Assembly (NCBI GenBank): GCA_964535575.1
Contig: CAZHTC010000005.1
Location: 168,096-232,095 of the forward strand
Source of the DNA: JAGPCK01 sp964535575
GTDB lineage: Bacteria; Bacteroidota; Bacteroidia; UKL13-3
DNA: 64,000 bases
Reading direction: 5' to 3'
Within the stretch, counting starts at the first letter, position 1. Every line of letters begins with the position of its first letter. Positions 33,552 to 44,367 of this stretch are shown piece by piece. The notes beneath the pieces were generated by a model. The model did not search any database. It was not told the DNA's origin and saw nothing but the letters and a program-made list of their open reading frames with translations. A program made the position numbers and the translations under genes.

Positions 33552-34289
33552 TTACAGAAACGCTTTCCAGAAAACGCGCGAGGCATATTCGCCCCAATCT
33601 TTAAGAGCCGAAATAATTTCTGACATAAAATTTTTCCTGTTTACCTGGGTTACTTTTCTGGGAAGTTTAGCGGGCTGCAGTTCGGCATCAGTTACTGCTA
33701 CGGCCTCTACCTGAGTGGCAAAATAGGTTAGATTAATTCTTGGAATAACTACACCCAGTATCATTCCTGGTAAGCCGTTAAATGATTCAGGGCCTCCTTT
33801 TACCGCAATCTGGTCGGTGTAAAATGCAATGATGTAAATTGAATCGAGAATGATGGTGGTAGCTTTGCGGCAGTCGTAGCCGGCAATGTTCCGGTATTCT
33901 CCGGTCATCTTCCATTTAAAAACCTCAAGGCTGTCATCAACCTTATAGCTTTTGTCGAAAATATTCTTGTATGAAGTATAATGACTGGTATTAAAATCCG
34001 TTAAAACCATGTTATCGTGAGCCACCTTGCCCCATGAAAAGGCATTGTTTTCATCTTCCGTTTTTAAATAGTAGTAACTTTTGGATTTAGAAAATACCAG
34101 TTCAAAAATATCTGTTTGATATTTTGGAATACGTTTTAACCATTCTTCTACCCAATCACCTTTTCTGTTTTCAAACTGTTTATGAAGGTTTTCTTTCCGT
34201 TCAAATAAAATTCTCCCGTTAATTACCATTTGTTGGGCCCAAAGATTTCCCCAATAACTAAAAACCAGTAAAAAGAATATCCTTTTCAT
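33552..34289 (-). CDS. GLPGLI family exported protein
   Basis: 245 residues with a signal peptide (MKRIFFLLVFSYWGNLWAQ). The defining motif FNGLPGMILGV is present near residue 168-178, together with AGYDCRKATT. GLPGLI proteins are exported Bacteroidota proteins of unknown function, often encoded beside a large beta-barrel receptor as here (4 nt gap). The stop is 1 nt from the end of the convergent operon. Confidence 0.85.
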   Translation of the reverse strand: MKRIFFLLVFSYWGNLWAQQMVINGRILFERKENLHKQFENRKGDWVEEWLKRIPKYQTDIFELVFSKSKSYYYLKTEDENNAFSWGKVAHDNMVLTDFNTSHYTSYKNIFDKSYKVDDSLEVFKWKMTGEYRNIAGYDCRKATTIILDSIYIIAFYTDQIAVKGGPESFNGLPGMILGVVIPRINLTYFATQVEAVAVTDAELQPAKLPRKVTQVNRKNFMSEIISALKDWGEYASRVFWKAFL

Positions 34290-34293
34290 CTTC

Positions 34294-37059
34294 TTATTTT
34301 TTTTTCTGTGCTCCGTTGTGGGTAAAATTCCAGGTTAGTGAAAACAGCAGGTAACGTTTCAATACAGTATGTGTATTTTCATTTATAAAATTGCTGTTGG
34401 CAGTTCGTTCAAAACCTATATTCTGATTAAGCAGGTCATGAACATTCAAGGTAAGGGTAAGGTTGTCGTTTTTTAAGAACCTCTTTGATAAATTGGAGTT
34501 GATAATGGTGGTGTTGAGGTTGCGGTTAAAACCCGCTGTTTTCTGACGGATATTGAAACTGCATTCGGCCTCAAATTCCATTTTGAACGGAAGCTCAATA
34601 TACAAATCAGCCGAGTAGGTCTGAATCCAGAATTGGGTTACCATATCTCCTCTCAGTGACGACCGCGAATAATTAAAATCCCAGTTTCCGTTAAGGGAGA
34701 AATTAAATTTCTCATCGAGGTTGTATTCAAGTTCCAGCCCGTAACCTGCCGATACGTTGTTGTTGGTATTTTTAAGCCCGTTTACCATATTGGAGTTTCT
34801 GGAGGAGCTACCGTTAAGGCTGTTGCCAATACTTGTATGTATTTTCTTTATTTGGATATAGTAATTCGAATAAAAGTAGGTGTAATAATTTCCGTTCACA
34901 TTAATGGTTTGGTTGGTTCTCCTTCCGCTGCTGTCAACATTGTCGGCATAGGAGAAATCGTTTTTAGTTGTACTTGCATTTAAACCCATGTACAAACTTC
35001 TTCCCGAAATGGGTTTATAGGAATTGTACCAGATATTGAGGTTGGTGGAAAAACTTTGTTTAAGGTTTGGATTTCCAATCATTATTTGCAAAGGATTGCT
35101 GTTGTCTTTGAGAGGTTGTAGCTGCTGTAAAGTTGGTTGGTCAGTATATCCGGATAACGATACGCTGAGGTTTGATGTATTTCTTCTTTTATAATTAAAA
35201 GAGACACTTGGGAACAGGTTCAGAAAATGTTGTTCTCGTACAGAGTCGTTTACCAGATTGTGCTGGTATAAATTGGTGTACGAGGCCTTGCCACCAAACG
35301 ACAAATTCATTTTTTTTGTGGTGTACTTCAGTGAAATTCCACCCTGATGCCCCATGATATTATATCGCAAACTATTGCTCAGTGAATCTACCACCTGATC
35401 ATATTCATTATTCAGTGAATTTTTGGTAAAGCTATACCTGCGTGAACTGCTGATGGTATTTCGTATGCTGTAATCGGTAATTAAGAACCAGTTTTGTACA
35501 AGCGGCTCGGTGTAAATCACTTTTCCTTCCCATGTATTGGTTTTGTTGTCCGAGTTTTTTCGCTGGTCAATCAAATCGGTTTGCAGCAAACTGCTGTCGG
35601 ATTTAAAGTAATTGGTTTGCGAAAGAAGAAAGCCTCCGTTGGTGATGTTCCGGTAGTTTTGGTTATAGGCAAGGTAAAGTGAACGTCCTTTGGCTTTAAA
35701 TTTTTTGTTCATACTTACAGAGAAGCTGAACTGATCTTTTGTCCCGTTTTCCGTTTGGGTGCGGTCGTTATTGTTTACTAAAAAATAATCCCCGTTGAGA
35801 TTTTCTGAAATATAACGATTGGTAGAGGAGGAGGAACCAGAGCTGCCATTTATCTTAAATTTAAATATGGTTAACGAGTCGCGTTTGTATTCAAATGATC
35901 CTTTGGCGGCACTACTTTCTTTAAAGGCATTAAAGTTCTTTCGCTGGTTGTTGAAATAAAGCGTATCGGGCAAAATGTATTTCGAATAGTCGTTGTCGTA
36001 CCCGTTTACCCGTAATTCCTTGTGCGTACCATTCAGTACGATATATTTTTTATCGTCAGGTGATTTATTGGAGTAGTGAGTACCGCCATACCATGTTTGC
36101 GGAATACCGCTTCCGCTGTAATCATCATCTTCGCCATTGTAATACGTGTACATATATCCTGATGCCTCATCAAATTCGGTGTTTCCTTTTCCTCCGGCAT
36201 ACATATCTGCATCTTCCCAGCTTAGGGATGTTTTATTGGTATTGGCTGCGGCTCCGTAAAACGAAAATTTCCTTTTCTTTTTAAACGAGTTAAACATGGC
36301 ATCGTGTTCATACCGGTCTTGTGTTCCGGCACCTGCATTTGCTTTCCCGAAATAACCTTTTTTTGCGTCATCTTTCAGCGTGAGGTTAATGGTTTTTTCC
36401 TTTGTTCCGTCATCAATCCCGGTTTGCTGTGTCTGTTCGCTTTTCTGATCAAATACCTGAACAGTTTCTATATTTTCGGCCTTTATATTCCGGGTGGCAA
36501 CTGTGGGGTCGTTCCCAAAAAATTCTTCACCGTCAACCAACACTTTTTTCACCTCTTGTCCCTGGGCGGTTATCTTGCCTGTTTTATCCACCTGTATTCC
36601 CGGAAGTCTCTTGAGTAAATCTTCTACATTCGAATTTTTATTCACCAAAAAGCTGTCTACGAAAAACTCGGTGGTATCCCCTTTAATGCGTATTGCATCC
36701 CGTTTGTCTTTGAATATTATTTCCCTGAGCAGGTTTTCTTTTAAAAGCATGTTGATGGTATCTAATTGTTTTGTTTCCCCAGGTTGCAACACCATTTTTT
36801 CTTCGTAGTCTGCAAATCCGGGGTGGGTTATTTGCAGACGATACGTGTCGGGCACAATATCAGTAAATTCAAACTTCCCTTTATCGGATGTAAACATGTG
36901 CTGTATCAATACCGAGTCACGGTATAGAATAAGGGATACACCGGTGTAGCCCATGTACCGAAGGTTCACGGTATCGGTCACCGTACCTTTTACCGAAGCA
37001 TTTTGCGCAAGGGAAATTGTGCTGATAAGTATGAAGAAGAGAAATAAAAGTCTTTTCAA
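34294..37059 (-). CDS. Outer-membrane beta-barrel receptor with regulatory-like domain
   Basis: 921 residues from a TTG start (MKRLLFLFFILISTISLAQ is a full signal peptide). Carboxypeptidase-regulatory-like beta-sandwich (20-110), plug-like region (125-230: LLKRLPGIQVDKTG, KKVLVDGEEFFGND) and a barrel of long strands to the C-terminus (YLLFSLTWNFTHN). It resembles Bacteroidota TonB-linked receptors but has no clear TonB box, and no SusD-like gene is near. Substrate unknown. Coupled to the GLPGLI gene. Confidence 0.85.
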   Translation of the reverse strand: MKRLLFLFFILISTISLAQNASVKGTVTDTVNLRYMGYTGVSLILYRDSVLIQHMFTSDKGKFEFTDIVPDTYRLQITHPGFADYEEKMVLQPGETKQLDTINMLLKENLLREIIFKDKRDAIRIKGDTTEFFVDSFLVNKNSNVEDLLKRLPGIQVDKTGKITAQGQEVKKVLVDGEEFFGNDPTVATRNIKAENIETVQVFDQKSEQTQQTGIDDGTKEKTINLTLKDDAKKGYFGKANAGAGTQDRYEHDAMFNSFKKKRKFSFYGAAANTNKTSLSWEDADMYAGGKGNTEFDEASGYMYTYYNGEDDDYSGSGIPQTWYGGTHYSNKSPDDKKYIVLNGTHKELRVNGYDNDYSKYILPDTLYFNNQRKNFNAFKESSAAKGSFEYKRDSLTIFKFKINGSSGSSSSTNRYISENLNGDYFLVNNNDRTQTENGTKDQFSFSVSMNKKFKAKGRSLYLAYNQNYRNITNGGFLLSQTNYFKSDSSLLQTDLIDQRKNSDNKTNTWEGKVIYTEPLVQNWFLITDYSIRNTISSSRRYSFTKNSLNNEYDQVVDSLSNSLRYNIMGHQGGISLKYTTKKMNLSFGGKASYTNLYQHNLVNDSVREQHFLNLFPSVSFNYKRRNTSNLSVSLSGYTDQPTLQQLQPLKDNSNPLQIMIGNPNLKQSFSTNLNIWYNSYKPISGRSLYMGLNASTTKNDFSYADNVDSSGRRTNQTINVNGNYYTYFYSNYYIQIKKIHTSIGNSLNGSSSRNSNMVNGLKNTNNNVSAGYGLELEYNLDEKFNFSLNGNWDFNYSRSSLRGDMVTQFWIQTYSADLYIELPFKMEFEAECSFNIRQKTAGFNRNLNTTIINSNLSKRFLKNDNLTLTLNVHDLLNQNIGFERTANSNFINENTHTVLKRYLLFSLTWNFTHNGAQKKK

Positions 37060-37141
37060 GGCAGATGAGCAATTATGGGGCTAATATAGTAAAATTGGGT
37101 TGTTTCAGTGCATAAGAATTTTAGGGTCTCCGGTACTGCAT

Positions 37142-40100
37142 TTAAAAGATATATCTGGCTTCCACACGGCCCGTATGAATCACATTAAAACCTTCTGATT
37201 TTCGTCCGTCATAAATTACATTTACCTGAATGCTGTTATTCAACCGCTGTTGAAAGTTTAAATTCCATACAGTATTTTTTCCGTTCTGTAATCCCTGCAA
37301 CATATCAAATCCTACGGGAGAACTGGTGCTCCCCGTGAAATGAACCAGGTAATAGCTCACCTTTGCCGAAATAACTCCCTTCTCTAAAATATTATACCTT
37401 AATTCGCCTCCGCCTTCATTATTTACTGCTTTTTCGCTTCCGTTTTCAACAGCATTTTTTGCTTCATAATGGGAGAATAAAAGGCTTACCCTGAAATTAC
37501 TGTTTAACTGGTATGTAATTTTAGGTTTCACATCGTAGTACGTGTAATTAAAATTATTGGTTTTGTAAAACTGAGAACTATAGGTTTTCACTCCGGCAAT
37601 CGAGCTGCTGCTCAGTGTCAGTTTTGTGCTCACATTCCAGCGAAAATTAAACTGATGCTCGGTTTTGCTACGGCTGTCAAAGCCATTGGTAAGTAAATTT
37701 TTTGTTTTGTTTTGCGACCACGAATAATCGGCCCCGAAATCCGGATCGAAGCGGTTAAAGAAAAGAGTATTTCTGAAGTCGGAGGCAATACTCACTAGCG
37801 AAGAATCGGATATTTTTAATTCAAAAGGATTCAGGTAGGAGAGGTCGTTCACGTGGCGAATTTTCCGGTCAATCCGTATTGCCGACATATTGCTGAATCG
37901 GGACACGATTCCCTTAATGCCTTTTTTTGCCGACCATATTTCAGACGGAATAATATTGAGTGTTTGATTAAATTGGTTGGTATTGGTTCGTACAAAGGTA
38001 TTGGTAGGTAAAAACACTTTGATGTAATTGGCCTGATTCGGAAAGGGTGCAATTACAAACTCATTATTCTCCTGCACGCTGTTGTTGTTAAAATCATACC
38101 ATGCATACACACCCTGACCGGGTCGGGTTTCAATGTACTGAAAGTCTCTTACCAGTTCCTGGCCCGACCCAATCTGGTAATAGGTATTGGAATTAAATAC
38201 CTTCTTTAAAAATCTAAAATCATATTCAATACGCGACAGTAATGAATTTTCCGGTTGCGTTTTGGTAAGGCTGGTGTCGCGTATGGCTAATTCCCGGTAA
38301 ATTAAACTCACCAATAGCCGGTTTCCCTTAACAGTGTTGAGTTGTGTTTTAAAATTTACCTGTTTCCCTTCAGTTGAAAGCGTGTACTCATTGTTTTTTA
38401 TCAGAAAATCTGTTCGGTTCGTATAATCGAGGTGAAACTGCAATCGGGCCGAGTCGGGATTATCAAGGTAAACCTGCCATTGGTTAAATGAGTAGCTATT
38501 GCTTTGTAAAAATTTAGTACTGTCTCTGAATGAACTTTCTTCCGCTTCGTATTTTGCCCCGGCAGTGAGTAGTCTCATTTTTCGTGCATAATCTACCTTG
38601 TATCGGGTAAGTAAATTTTGCGGCTGTTTTACCTTGCTGTTATTGGTGAGTTTTTCGCCCTCCAGTTTCAATACATTTTTGTGAAACGTAACCTGTGTGG
38701 CTGCCAGATGTTGTAACCCCGTAAAGGCAATGGTGCGGTTATAGCTGCTTAACTGGTATGTGGCATTCAGCAAACCCGGTTTATACAAGCCGGTTTTTAA
38801 TCGGGTAATATGCTCTTCAAATGAAGTGTCGGTTTCCGTTTGATTTTGCAACTGGCGACTCCAGATGCGGTTAAATTCTACATTCCGGTATCTTTCCACA
38901 TAACGAAAATATTTGTCGGTGTATTCGTAGTTCCCTTCTGTTTTAATATGCCAGTCGTGCTCTTTTTTTTCAGTCAGATTAAGTTGATTGCTGAATCCAA
39001 CCCGTGCTGCCATACCGTTATCATTGTATTTATCTTTATCCGAAAAGGTATTTTTGTCATAATTACTTCCTGCCACTTCTAACGTAATTTTTGTATTCCG
39101 TTCAATATGGATATCCGCAGCAGCGGTGTACATCTGCATGCGTTTGGGACTAACCAATAAAATTACCGGTTCAAAAGAACCCTGCGGAATTCCGCCAACA
39201 GGCTCCACCCATTGGTACACCCGTCCATTGGCACTGGTGGCAGCCTGAACATAGTTTCCCTTGTTGGCACCCACAAAGCTAAAAGTTACCTGATAAAATG
39301 AGGTATCGGTACCGGCAGTGGGGGCATACACATAAATTCCACTATAGGTTAGCGTATCTGTTTTGCGGTACAAAATAAGGGTATTTGAAAATGTCGAAAC
39401 AACTTTGGCTCCATTGGTAAAGGCCGATGAAATCTGATCTCCTGCATTGCTCAGGTTTAATTTATCCTCTTGGGTTAAATCCTGCTGAAACGGTTGGTTT
39501 TTGTTATCCTGCTCACTAAAATAATTAAACCGGAATGTGACGTTTTTCATTCCTGTTTCGTTGCCTAAATGATACACCGAACGCGCATAATTGCGATCGG
39601 AATACTGAAATTCTACCACAATTCGGCTATAGGTGGTTATCAGAATTCGGGGCATAAAAACAATTTCGCCCGAGTTGTAATCTATAACGTAATCGTTCTG
39701 CTCCCCACGGGTTAGTTTCTGTCCGTCAAGGTACACCGCTTCGGTGCCCGATACGATAATGATGTATTGCTCTCCATTGCTTCCAGATAAACGGTACGGA
39801 CCAAGATTTCCTTCTACACCGTTAATGATATTACGGGCAAATCTTCCGCGTGAAACAGCCCCCTCGGCAAAAAAGCGGGAATAACTGTTTACTCCTGTTT
39901 TTACATAAGTATTTACCTGTGCACCTCTCGATTTTTTGTAGTAACTCATAAAATAACTTTGTGCCGGTTTTTCCATCACAAAATCACCAAGGGTAAGTTT
40001 AGTACTGTCTTTTGACAGTTGAATAAAAACTTTATCAAAATCCTGTAATTGTTGCGTGTTTCCTTCGGGCTGAATGGGATTATTATCATCGCTGATGGCG

Positions 40101-40618
40101 GCCACCACATCAATTTCGTTATTCAGTCGGCCCGCAACCTGTAAATTCAGGTAAGAATTCACCGTGAGGTTTTGATTGTTCCCAAATACTATTCCGCGCG
40201 ATAAACTTCCGTTTACCTGTAATCCTTCTTCCTGAAACGGATTGGCCACCGATGGTCTTTCGTCACTAAAACTAAACGGATTTTTTCGACCCATGAGCTC
40301 TTGTGCAATAAGTGCGGTATCCTTATGCCGATAAATTTTAGCGAAATCAAATGCAATGGTTTTATAGGAAACCTGAACTGTGTCTCCGTTGTGTTTTGAA
40401 AAAAATACTACTGCATTTACATAATCAGTTGTATAATCTTCCGGCTCGTGCAGAAGCTTGTTCCCGATGGTTACAATCAAACTTCCCTGAGCTAAGGGAA
40501 GTGTATCGAGTATAACTTTGGGGCGGACAATGATTTGTTTGGCAACAATACCCGGCAATTTTTGTGCTGAGGCACTCAGGGTAAAGAGAAAAAAAACAAT
40601 GGCGATTGTCTTTTTCAT
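37142..40618 (-). CDS. 1158-residue outer-membrane protein of unknown function
   Basis: Signal peptide MKKTIAIVFFLFTLSASAQ, then a beta-rich chain with an aromatic end (VEARYIF), so probably an outer-membrane barrel. A middle segment reads VIDYNSGEIVFMPRI and IVVEFQYSDRNY, a short phrase I associate with very large Bacteroidota surface proteins such as SprA, but no full domain matches. No catalytic motif. Its ATG overlaps the end of the histidine-kinase gene by 4 nt (ATGA), so the two products are made together. Function not known. Confidence 0.8.
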   Translation of the reverse strand: MKKTIAIVFFLFTLSASAQKLPGIVAKQIIVRPKVILDTLPLAQGSLIVTIGNKLLHEPEDYTTDYVNAVVFFSKHNGDTVQVSYKTIAFDFAKIYRHKDTALIAQELMGRKNPFSFSDERPSVANPFQEEGLQVNGSLSRGIVFGNNQNLTVNSYLNLQVAGRLNNEIDVVAAISDDNNPIQPEGNTQQLQDFDKVFIQLSKDSTKLTLGDFVMEKPAQSYFMSYYKKSRGAQVNTYVKTGVNSYSRFFAEGAVSRGRFARNIINGVEGNLGPYRLSGSNGEQYIIIVSGTEAVYLDGQKLTRGEQNDYVIDYNSGEIVFMPRILITTYSRIVVEFQYSDRNYARSVYHLGNETGMKNVTFRFNYFSEQDNKNQPFQQDLTQEDKLNLSNAGDQISSAFTNGAKVVSTFSNTLILYRKTDTLTYSGIYVYAPTAGTDTSFYQVTFSFVGANKGNYVQAATSANGRVYQWVEPVGGIPQGSFEPVILLVSPKRMQMYTAAADIHIERNTKITLEVAGSNYDKNTFSDKDKYNDNGMAARVGFSNQLNLTEKKEHDWHIKTEGNYEYTDKYFRYVERYRNVEFNRIWSRQLQNQTETDTSFEEHITRLKTGLYKPGLLNATYQLSSYNRTIAFTGLQHLAATQVTFHKNVLKLEGEKLTNNSKVKQPQNLLTRYKVDYARKMRLLTAGAKYEAEESSFRDSTKFLQSNSYSFNQWQVYLDNPDSARLQFHLDYTNRTDFLIKNNEYTLSTEGKQVNFKTQLNTVKGNRLLVSLIYRELAIRDTSLTKTQPENSLLSRIEYDFRFLKKVFNSNTYYQIGSGQELVRDFQYIETRPGQGVYAWYDFNNNSVQENNEFVIAPFPNQANYIKVFLPTNTFVRTNTNQFNQTLNIIPSEIWSAKKGIKGIVSRFSNMSAIRIDRKIRHVNDLSYLNPFELKISDSSLVSIASDFRNTLFFNRFDPDFGADYSWSQNKTKNLLTNGFDSRSKTEHQFNFRWNVSTKLTLSSSSIAGVKTYSSQFYKTNNFNYTYYDVKPKITYQLNSNFRVSLLFSHYEAKNAVENGSEKAVNNEGGGELRYNILEKGVISAKVSYYLVHFTGSTSSPVGFDMLQGLQNGKNTVWNLNFQQRLNNSIQVNVIYDGRKSEGFNVIHTGRVEARYIF

Positions 40619-43600
40619 TCATTGGGTTGTACCGGGAGAATCACATGGAAAACGGTTCCTTCTCCTGCTTTTGTTTCAAAATAAATCCTACCTCCGGCAC
40701 TTTCTATTATGTTTTTTACGATAGCCAATCCAAGGCCCATACCCGAGTTTTTTGTACTGAAGTTAGGCAGAAATATTTTAGTTTGCTGCTCTTCGTCAAT
40801 CCCGCTTCCGTTATCGCCTATAGCTACATTTAATTCATTTTGGATTACTTCGGCTGTAATGGTTATTTTTCCTTTACGGCCTTCGGGAATTGACTGAACT
40901 GCATTTTTAATAAGGTTATTAAACACCCGCATCAATTGGTCTTTATCCAGCAGAACCATCACTTTCTTATTGGGAATTTGCTGTTCTATTTCAATGCTGT
41001 GATCACCCAGATAAAGCAAAATGACCGAGTGTAGTGTTTCAATTGCATTTAGAAGAATAAATTGGCTTGATGGTAATTTGGCAAAACTCGAAAACTCTGT
41101 TGCCAGCAGCGACATGCTGTCGATTTGTTCAATCAGCACACCGGTTACCCTTTTAAATGTTTCTTCCAGGTTTGGTGACTGATCTTTCCAGGCGCGTTGC
41201 AAATGCTGTACACTAAGTTTCATTGGTGTGAGCGGATTTTTAATTTCGTGCGCCACCTGTTTTGCCATTTCCCTCCAGGCATGTTCCCGCTCCGAACGTG
41301 AAAGCTTTTCGGCACTCAGGGCCAGTTCCTCAATCATTTTATTGTACTGTGCCACCAGTTCGGCAATTTCATCATTCCCTTTCCATTCAATCAATTCGTT
41401 GGTTTGTCCCAGCGAGGTGTGGGCCATCTTATCTCGTATAAGTAGCAGCGGGGAGGTAATATTCCGGGAAAGGATATACACGATAATGATTACGCACAAA
41501 AAGGCAATCACATAAATATTGATGATGCTGATGAATAACGAAGTTACATCGGCATATAGTTCGCTTTCCTTTACAAAATACGGAAGGTTGAGGTAGGCCA
41601 CTTTGTTTTTACGGCTGTCGAGAATGGGTTGGTATGCAGCAAGAAAACTCATTTGTCCGATTTCTTCCCGGATATGCACCTGAGAGCGTCCAAGTGTTTT
41701 TAATTCATAAAACGCGTTTTTATTCATTAGCGGGGCAATGATTCCCGCATCATAAATTCTGGATGTAGTGGCAATTAGTTTTCCATTCAGGTCGTATAAG
41801 TTGATATCAGTATTGTTAAAATCACCTATCTGATGGGTGTACAGGGCCAGGTCAGACATATTGAGGTTGCTGATACGTATACGCGGATCATTTTCTACTG
41901 CTTTCACCACACTGCGCGCTTTTATTCCCAACCGGTCGAACTGCGATTTTTTATATTTTTCAATCATCGAATCGATGGTGAAATAAAAGGTGAGAAGCAG
42001 GGTAGGAAAAACCAGCAGAATAATACTTACCTGAATGCGCGTACTTATCAACCGCATTTTCATCAGCTCGTAAGGGAAAAAGGAATTTAAAAATGCATGT
42101 AACCGTTGCAAAAGCTTGTTGGTGGCCACATGCTGTTCGAGGTAAGTGAGCAATAAGGAAATGCCTGTAAAAATAAGAAACAGCAACAGGGCCAGGGTGG
42201 TGTACACTACAAACAACATAGAGAAAATAGCAAACAACTCACTGAATTTATCCTGTTTTTTGCTGATGAGAATTTTAAGTTCTTTCCCCGATGAATAGAG
42301 CATATGCGAATACCCTTCATCATCAAAAAAGTCGGTTTCGCTTTTCTCATTCAGTTCAGGTAAAACACTCGGGTATGGAAAATCTCCGGTTTGGTTTATC
42401 AGTCTTCGTTCTTTGTATAAAGCATACGAATAATACTCGGTACCCAGCGAAAAGGAATTACGTCCTTCCACCAGCAATTCATCAAACCGGTTTTCTTCCT
42501 TGATAATTTTTGGCTGAAGTAAAATGTACAAAACTCCCCATACCTGTTCATTTACTCCGTAAGTAAACCGGCCCAGATATCCTTGCAAGTCGGATGATGA
42601 TTTGATGAACCGGAAATTATGATCGAGTGTAGTAATGGATTGAAACCGGTATAGCGAATCGATTTCGTGGTACACCAAACTGTTTATTTCCTTATATGGG
42701 TTTCCCAGCGAATCGTAGTCGAACAATTGAATATCGTAACTGCCTAGGTAACTGGTAAAGTAATTTTGCTTTACCAGCCGCTCTATCTGTGATTTTAAGA
42801 TAATGGAGTTTTTAAAATAATCGCGAATCAACGGGTCGGCTGAAATCTTATCTTCAGCTGTCCTGAAATAATACTCGGCATCCACATCCTTTCGGTTGGT
42901 GAGTTTAAAGGCATAAACTTTCCGTTTTTCTTTTTCTTTCTGATTGTTCCAGTAAAAAATATAATTGGCCGAAAACAATGAAATAACCGTAATAATTACC
43001 AGTGCTTTTTGGTACCATACCAAGTTTTTAGAAGCAACCGGTGCGGCAATAATCAGAAACACGTAAATAAGCACCAGCAGGGTTAGGTATTGTTCGTTGC
43101 TTTGCTGCATGGCAATTTCGTATCCGCACAGCAGTACAACGGTGAGCGCAATAAGGATTACCTTATGGGCAAGCGAAAGGGATAACATGCGCAACAGTTC
43201 AATGCTGCGGGTGGTGAGTAAAATATGCCCGTAAACTAAAAATCCGATGATGAGGGCTGCAACAAAATAATAGCCGCCCGTTTCGTAAATGCGGTTTACA
43301 TCAAATGAAATACTTGAATCGAGCAGCAAACTGCGCGTGGTACTAAGAACCCAATAGGCTACCACACCTCCTAGGAGAAGGCTAAGTGAAATAATGCGGT
43401 ATTGTTTAAGGCGGGGAATAGGTTTATCTCTGAAATATTCTGCACGATTGTGCAGGTACTCGCTTATGCGATGGCAAATAAACAGAAAGATGAGGCTGTT
43501 TATAAGCAAATCGCCCATAGAGGAAAGCCATTGGGAAGAAGCATACACCTTGCTGCTGAATAGTGCATACCGGTAAATGAAACCCGGGAAATGCACATGC

Positions 43601-44361
43601 AGGTTCATCCAGCGGAATACAACCAGATTTACCAGTTCAAAAACAAAAGCAAGTATAGGAAAACTTAACGCAAGTCCTTTGCTTAATTTAAACAAGCGGT
43701 AAAAGAAAAAGAAGCTACCCAGCAATGCCAGCAGGCTCAGGTAAAGCGGACTGTCGGTATTGGTGTCTTCAAGGCTTATATAAAAAGCTACCTTGCCCCC
43801 GGGGTTGCGGATAGGATACGATTCTGTAACACTGTCCTTGCTCAATACACAACTCTCGGAAATGGCTAAATCGGCATTAAACCGGTTTTGAAGGTAATTA
43901 TTGGTAATGGCATATTCCTGCCGCAGCAGGTAATAGCTGAAATAACTCAATTCATTTTTATTGAAGCGGTACACCAGATACCAGCCATTACTGAATTTAT
44001 CTACACTAAACCCCGGCTCAATTTTATCAAGCACGTTAATGAGGTCGAGCATATTGTTGTTCCACGATACCACCGAATCGTGGCGGCATACCTGCACAAA
44101 AACTTTTTCTTTTACTCCTAGTTCTTTTATGTGCAGTTGTGCTTCAATGCTCGATGGGTCGTTTTGAGCAAGGGTGTTTACAGCCCGGTTGAGTACCGTT
44201 GTTTTTTGTGAAATTAATTGTTGAATTCGTTCCTGCTCCTGTTTCTGATACTCGGCTTTTCCCGAAACCAGGTTTTGCTGGATGATAACGGCCAGCAGCA
44301 AGCCCACGCAGGAAATGGCGTACCACAAAAAGTTTTTTTTGTATGGGTTAAGTTGGAGCAA
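40615..44361 (-). CDS. Very large membrane histidine kinase, NtrY-like
   Basis: 1248 residues from a TTG. The first 500 residues hold many hydrophobic helices (for example FLFICHRISEYL and YFVAALIIGFLVYGHILL), followed by a periplasmic-type region, another helix pair, a HAMP-like linker (ISRNITSPLLLIRDKM), the H-box QVAHEIKNPLTPMKL near residue 1035, and an ATPase domain with N-box NLIKNAVQ, DNGSGID and GMGLGLAIVKNI. No response regulator is adjacent, so its partner is elsewhere. The sensor part is exceptionally long and may detect a membrane or envelope signal. Confidence 0.9.
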   Translation of the reverse strand: MLQLNPYKKNFLWYAISCVGLLLAVIIQQNLVSGKAEYQKQEQERIQQLISQKTTVLNRAVNTLAQNDPSSIEAQLHIKELGVKEKVFVQVCRHDSVVSWNNNMLDLINVLDKIEPGFSVDKFSNGWYLVYRFNKNELSYFSYYLLRQEYAITNNYLQNRFNADLAISESCVLSKDSVTESYPIRNPGGKVAFYISLEDTNTDSPLYLSLLALLGSFFFFYRLFKLSKGLALSFPILAFVFELVNLVVFRWMNLHVHFPGFIYRYALFSSKVYASSQWLSSMGDLLINSLIFLFICHRISEYLHNRAEYFRDKPIPRLKQYRIISLSLLLGGVVAYWVLSTTRSLLLDSSISFDVNRIYETGGYYFVAALIIGFLVYGHILLTTRSIELLRMLSLSLAHKVILIALTVVLLCGYEIAMQQSNEQYLTLLVLIYVFLIIAAPVASKNLVWYQKALVIITVISLFSANYIFYWNNQKEKEKRKVYAFKLTNRKDVDAEYYFRTAEDKISADPLIRDYFKNSIILKSQIERLVKQNYFTSYLGSYDIQLFDYDSLGNPYKEINSLVYHEIDSLYRFQSITTLDHNFRFIKSSSDLQGYLGRFTYGVNEQVWGVLYILLQPKIIKEENRFDELLVEGRNSFSLGTEYYSYALYKERRLINQTGDFPYPSVLPELNEKSETDFFDDEGYSHMLYSSGKELKILISKKQDKFSELFAIFSMLFVVYTTLALLLFLIFTGISLLLTYLEQHVATNKLLQRLHAFLNSFFPYELMKMRLISTRIQVSIILLVFPTLLLTFYFTIDSMIEKYKKSQFDRLGIKARSVVKAVENDPRIRISNLNMSDLALYTHQIGDFNNTDINLYDLNGKLIATTSRIYDAGIIAPLMNKNAFYELKTLGRSQVHIREEIGQMSFLAAYQPILDSRKNKVAYLNLPYFVKESELYADVTSLFISIINIYVIAFLCVIIIVYILSRNITSPLLLIRDKMAHTSLGQTNELIEWKGNDEIAELVAQYNKMIEELALSAEKLSRSEREHAWREMAKQVAHEIKNPLTPMKLSVQHLQRAWKDQSPNLEETFKRVTGVLIEQIDSMSLLATEFSSFAKLPSSQFILLNAIETLHSVILLYLGDHSIEIEQQIPNKKVMVLLDKDQLMRVFNNLIKNAVQSIPEGRKGKITITAEVIQNELNVAIGDNGSGIDEEQQTKIFLPNFSTKNSGMGLGLAIVKNIIESAGGRIYFETKAGEGTVFHVILPVQPNE

Positions 44362-44367
44362 AGGCGG

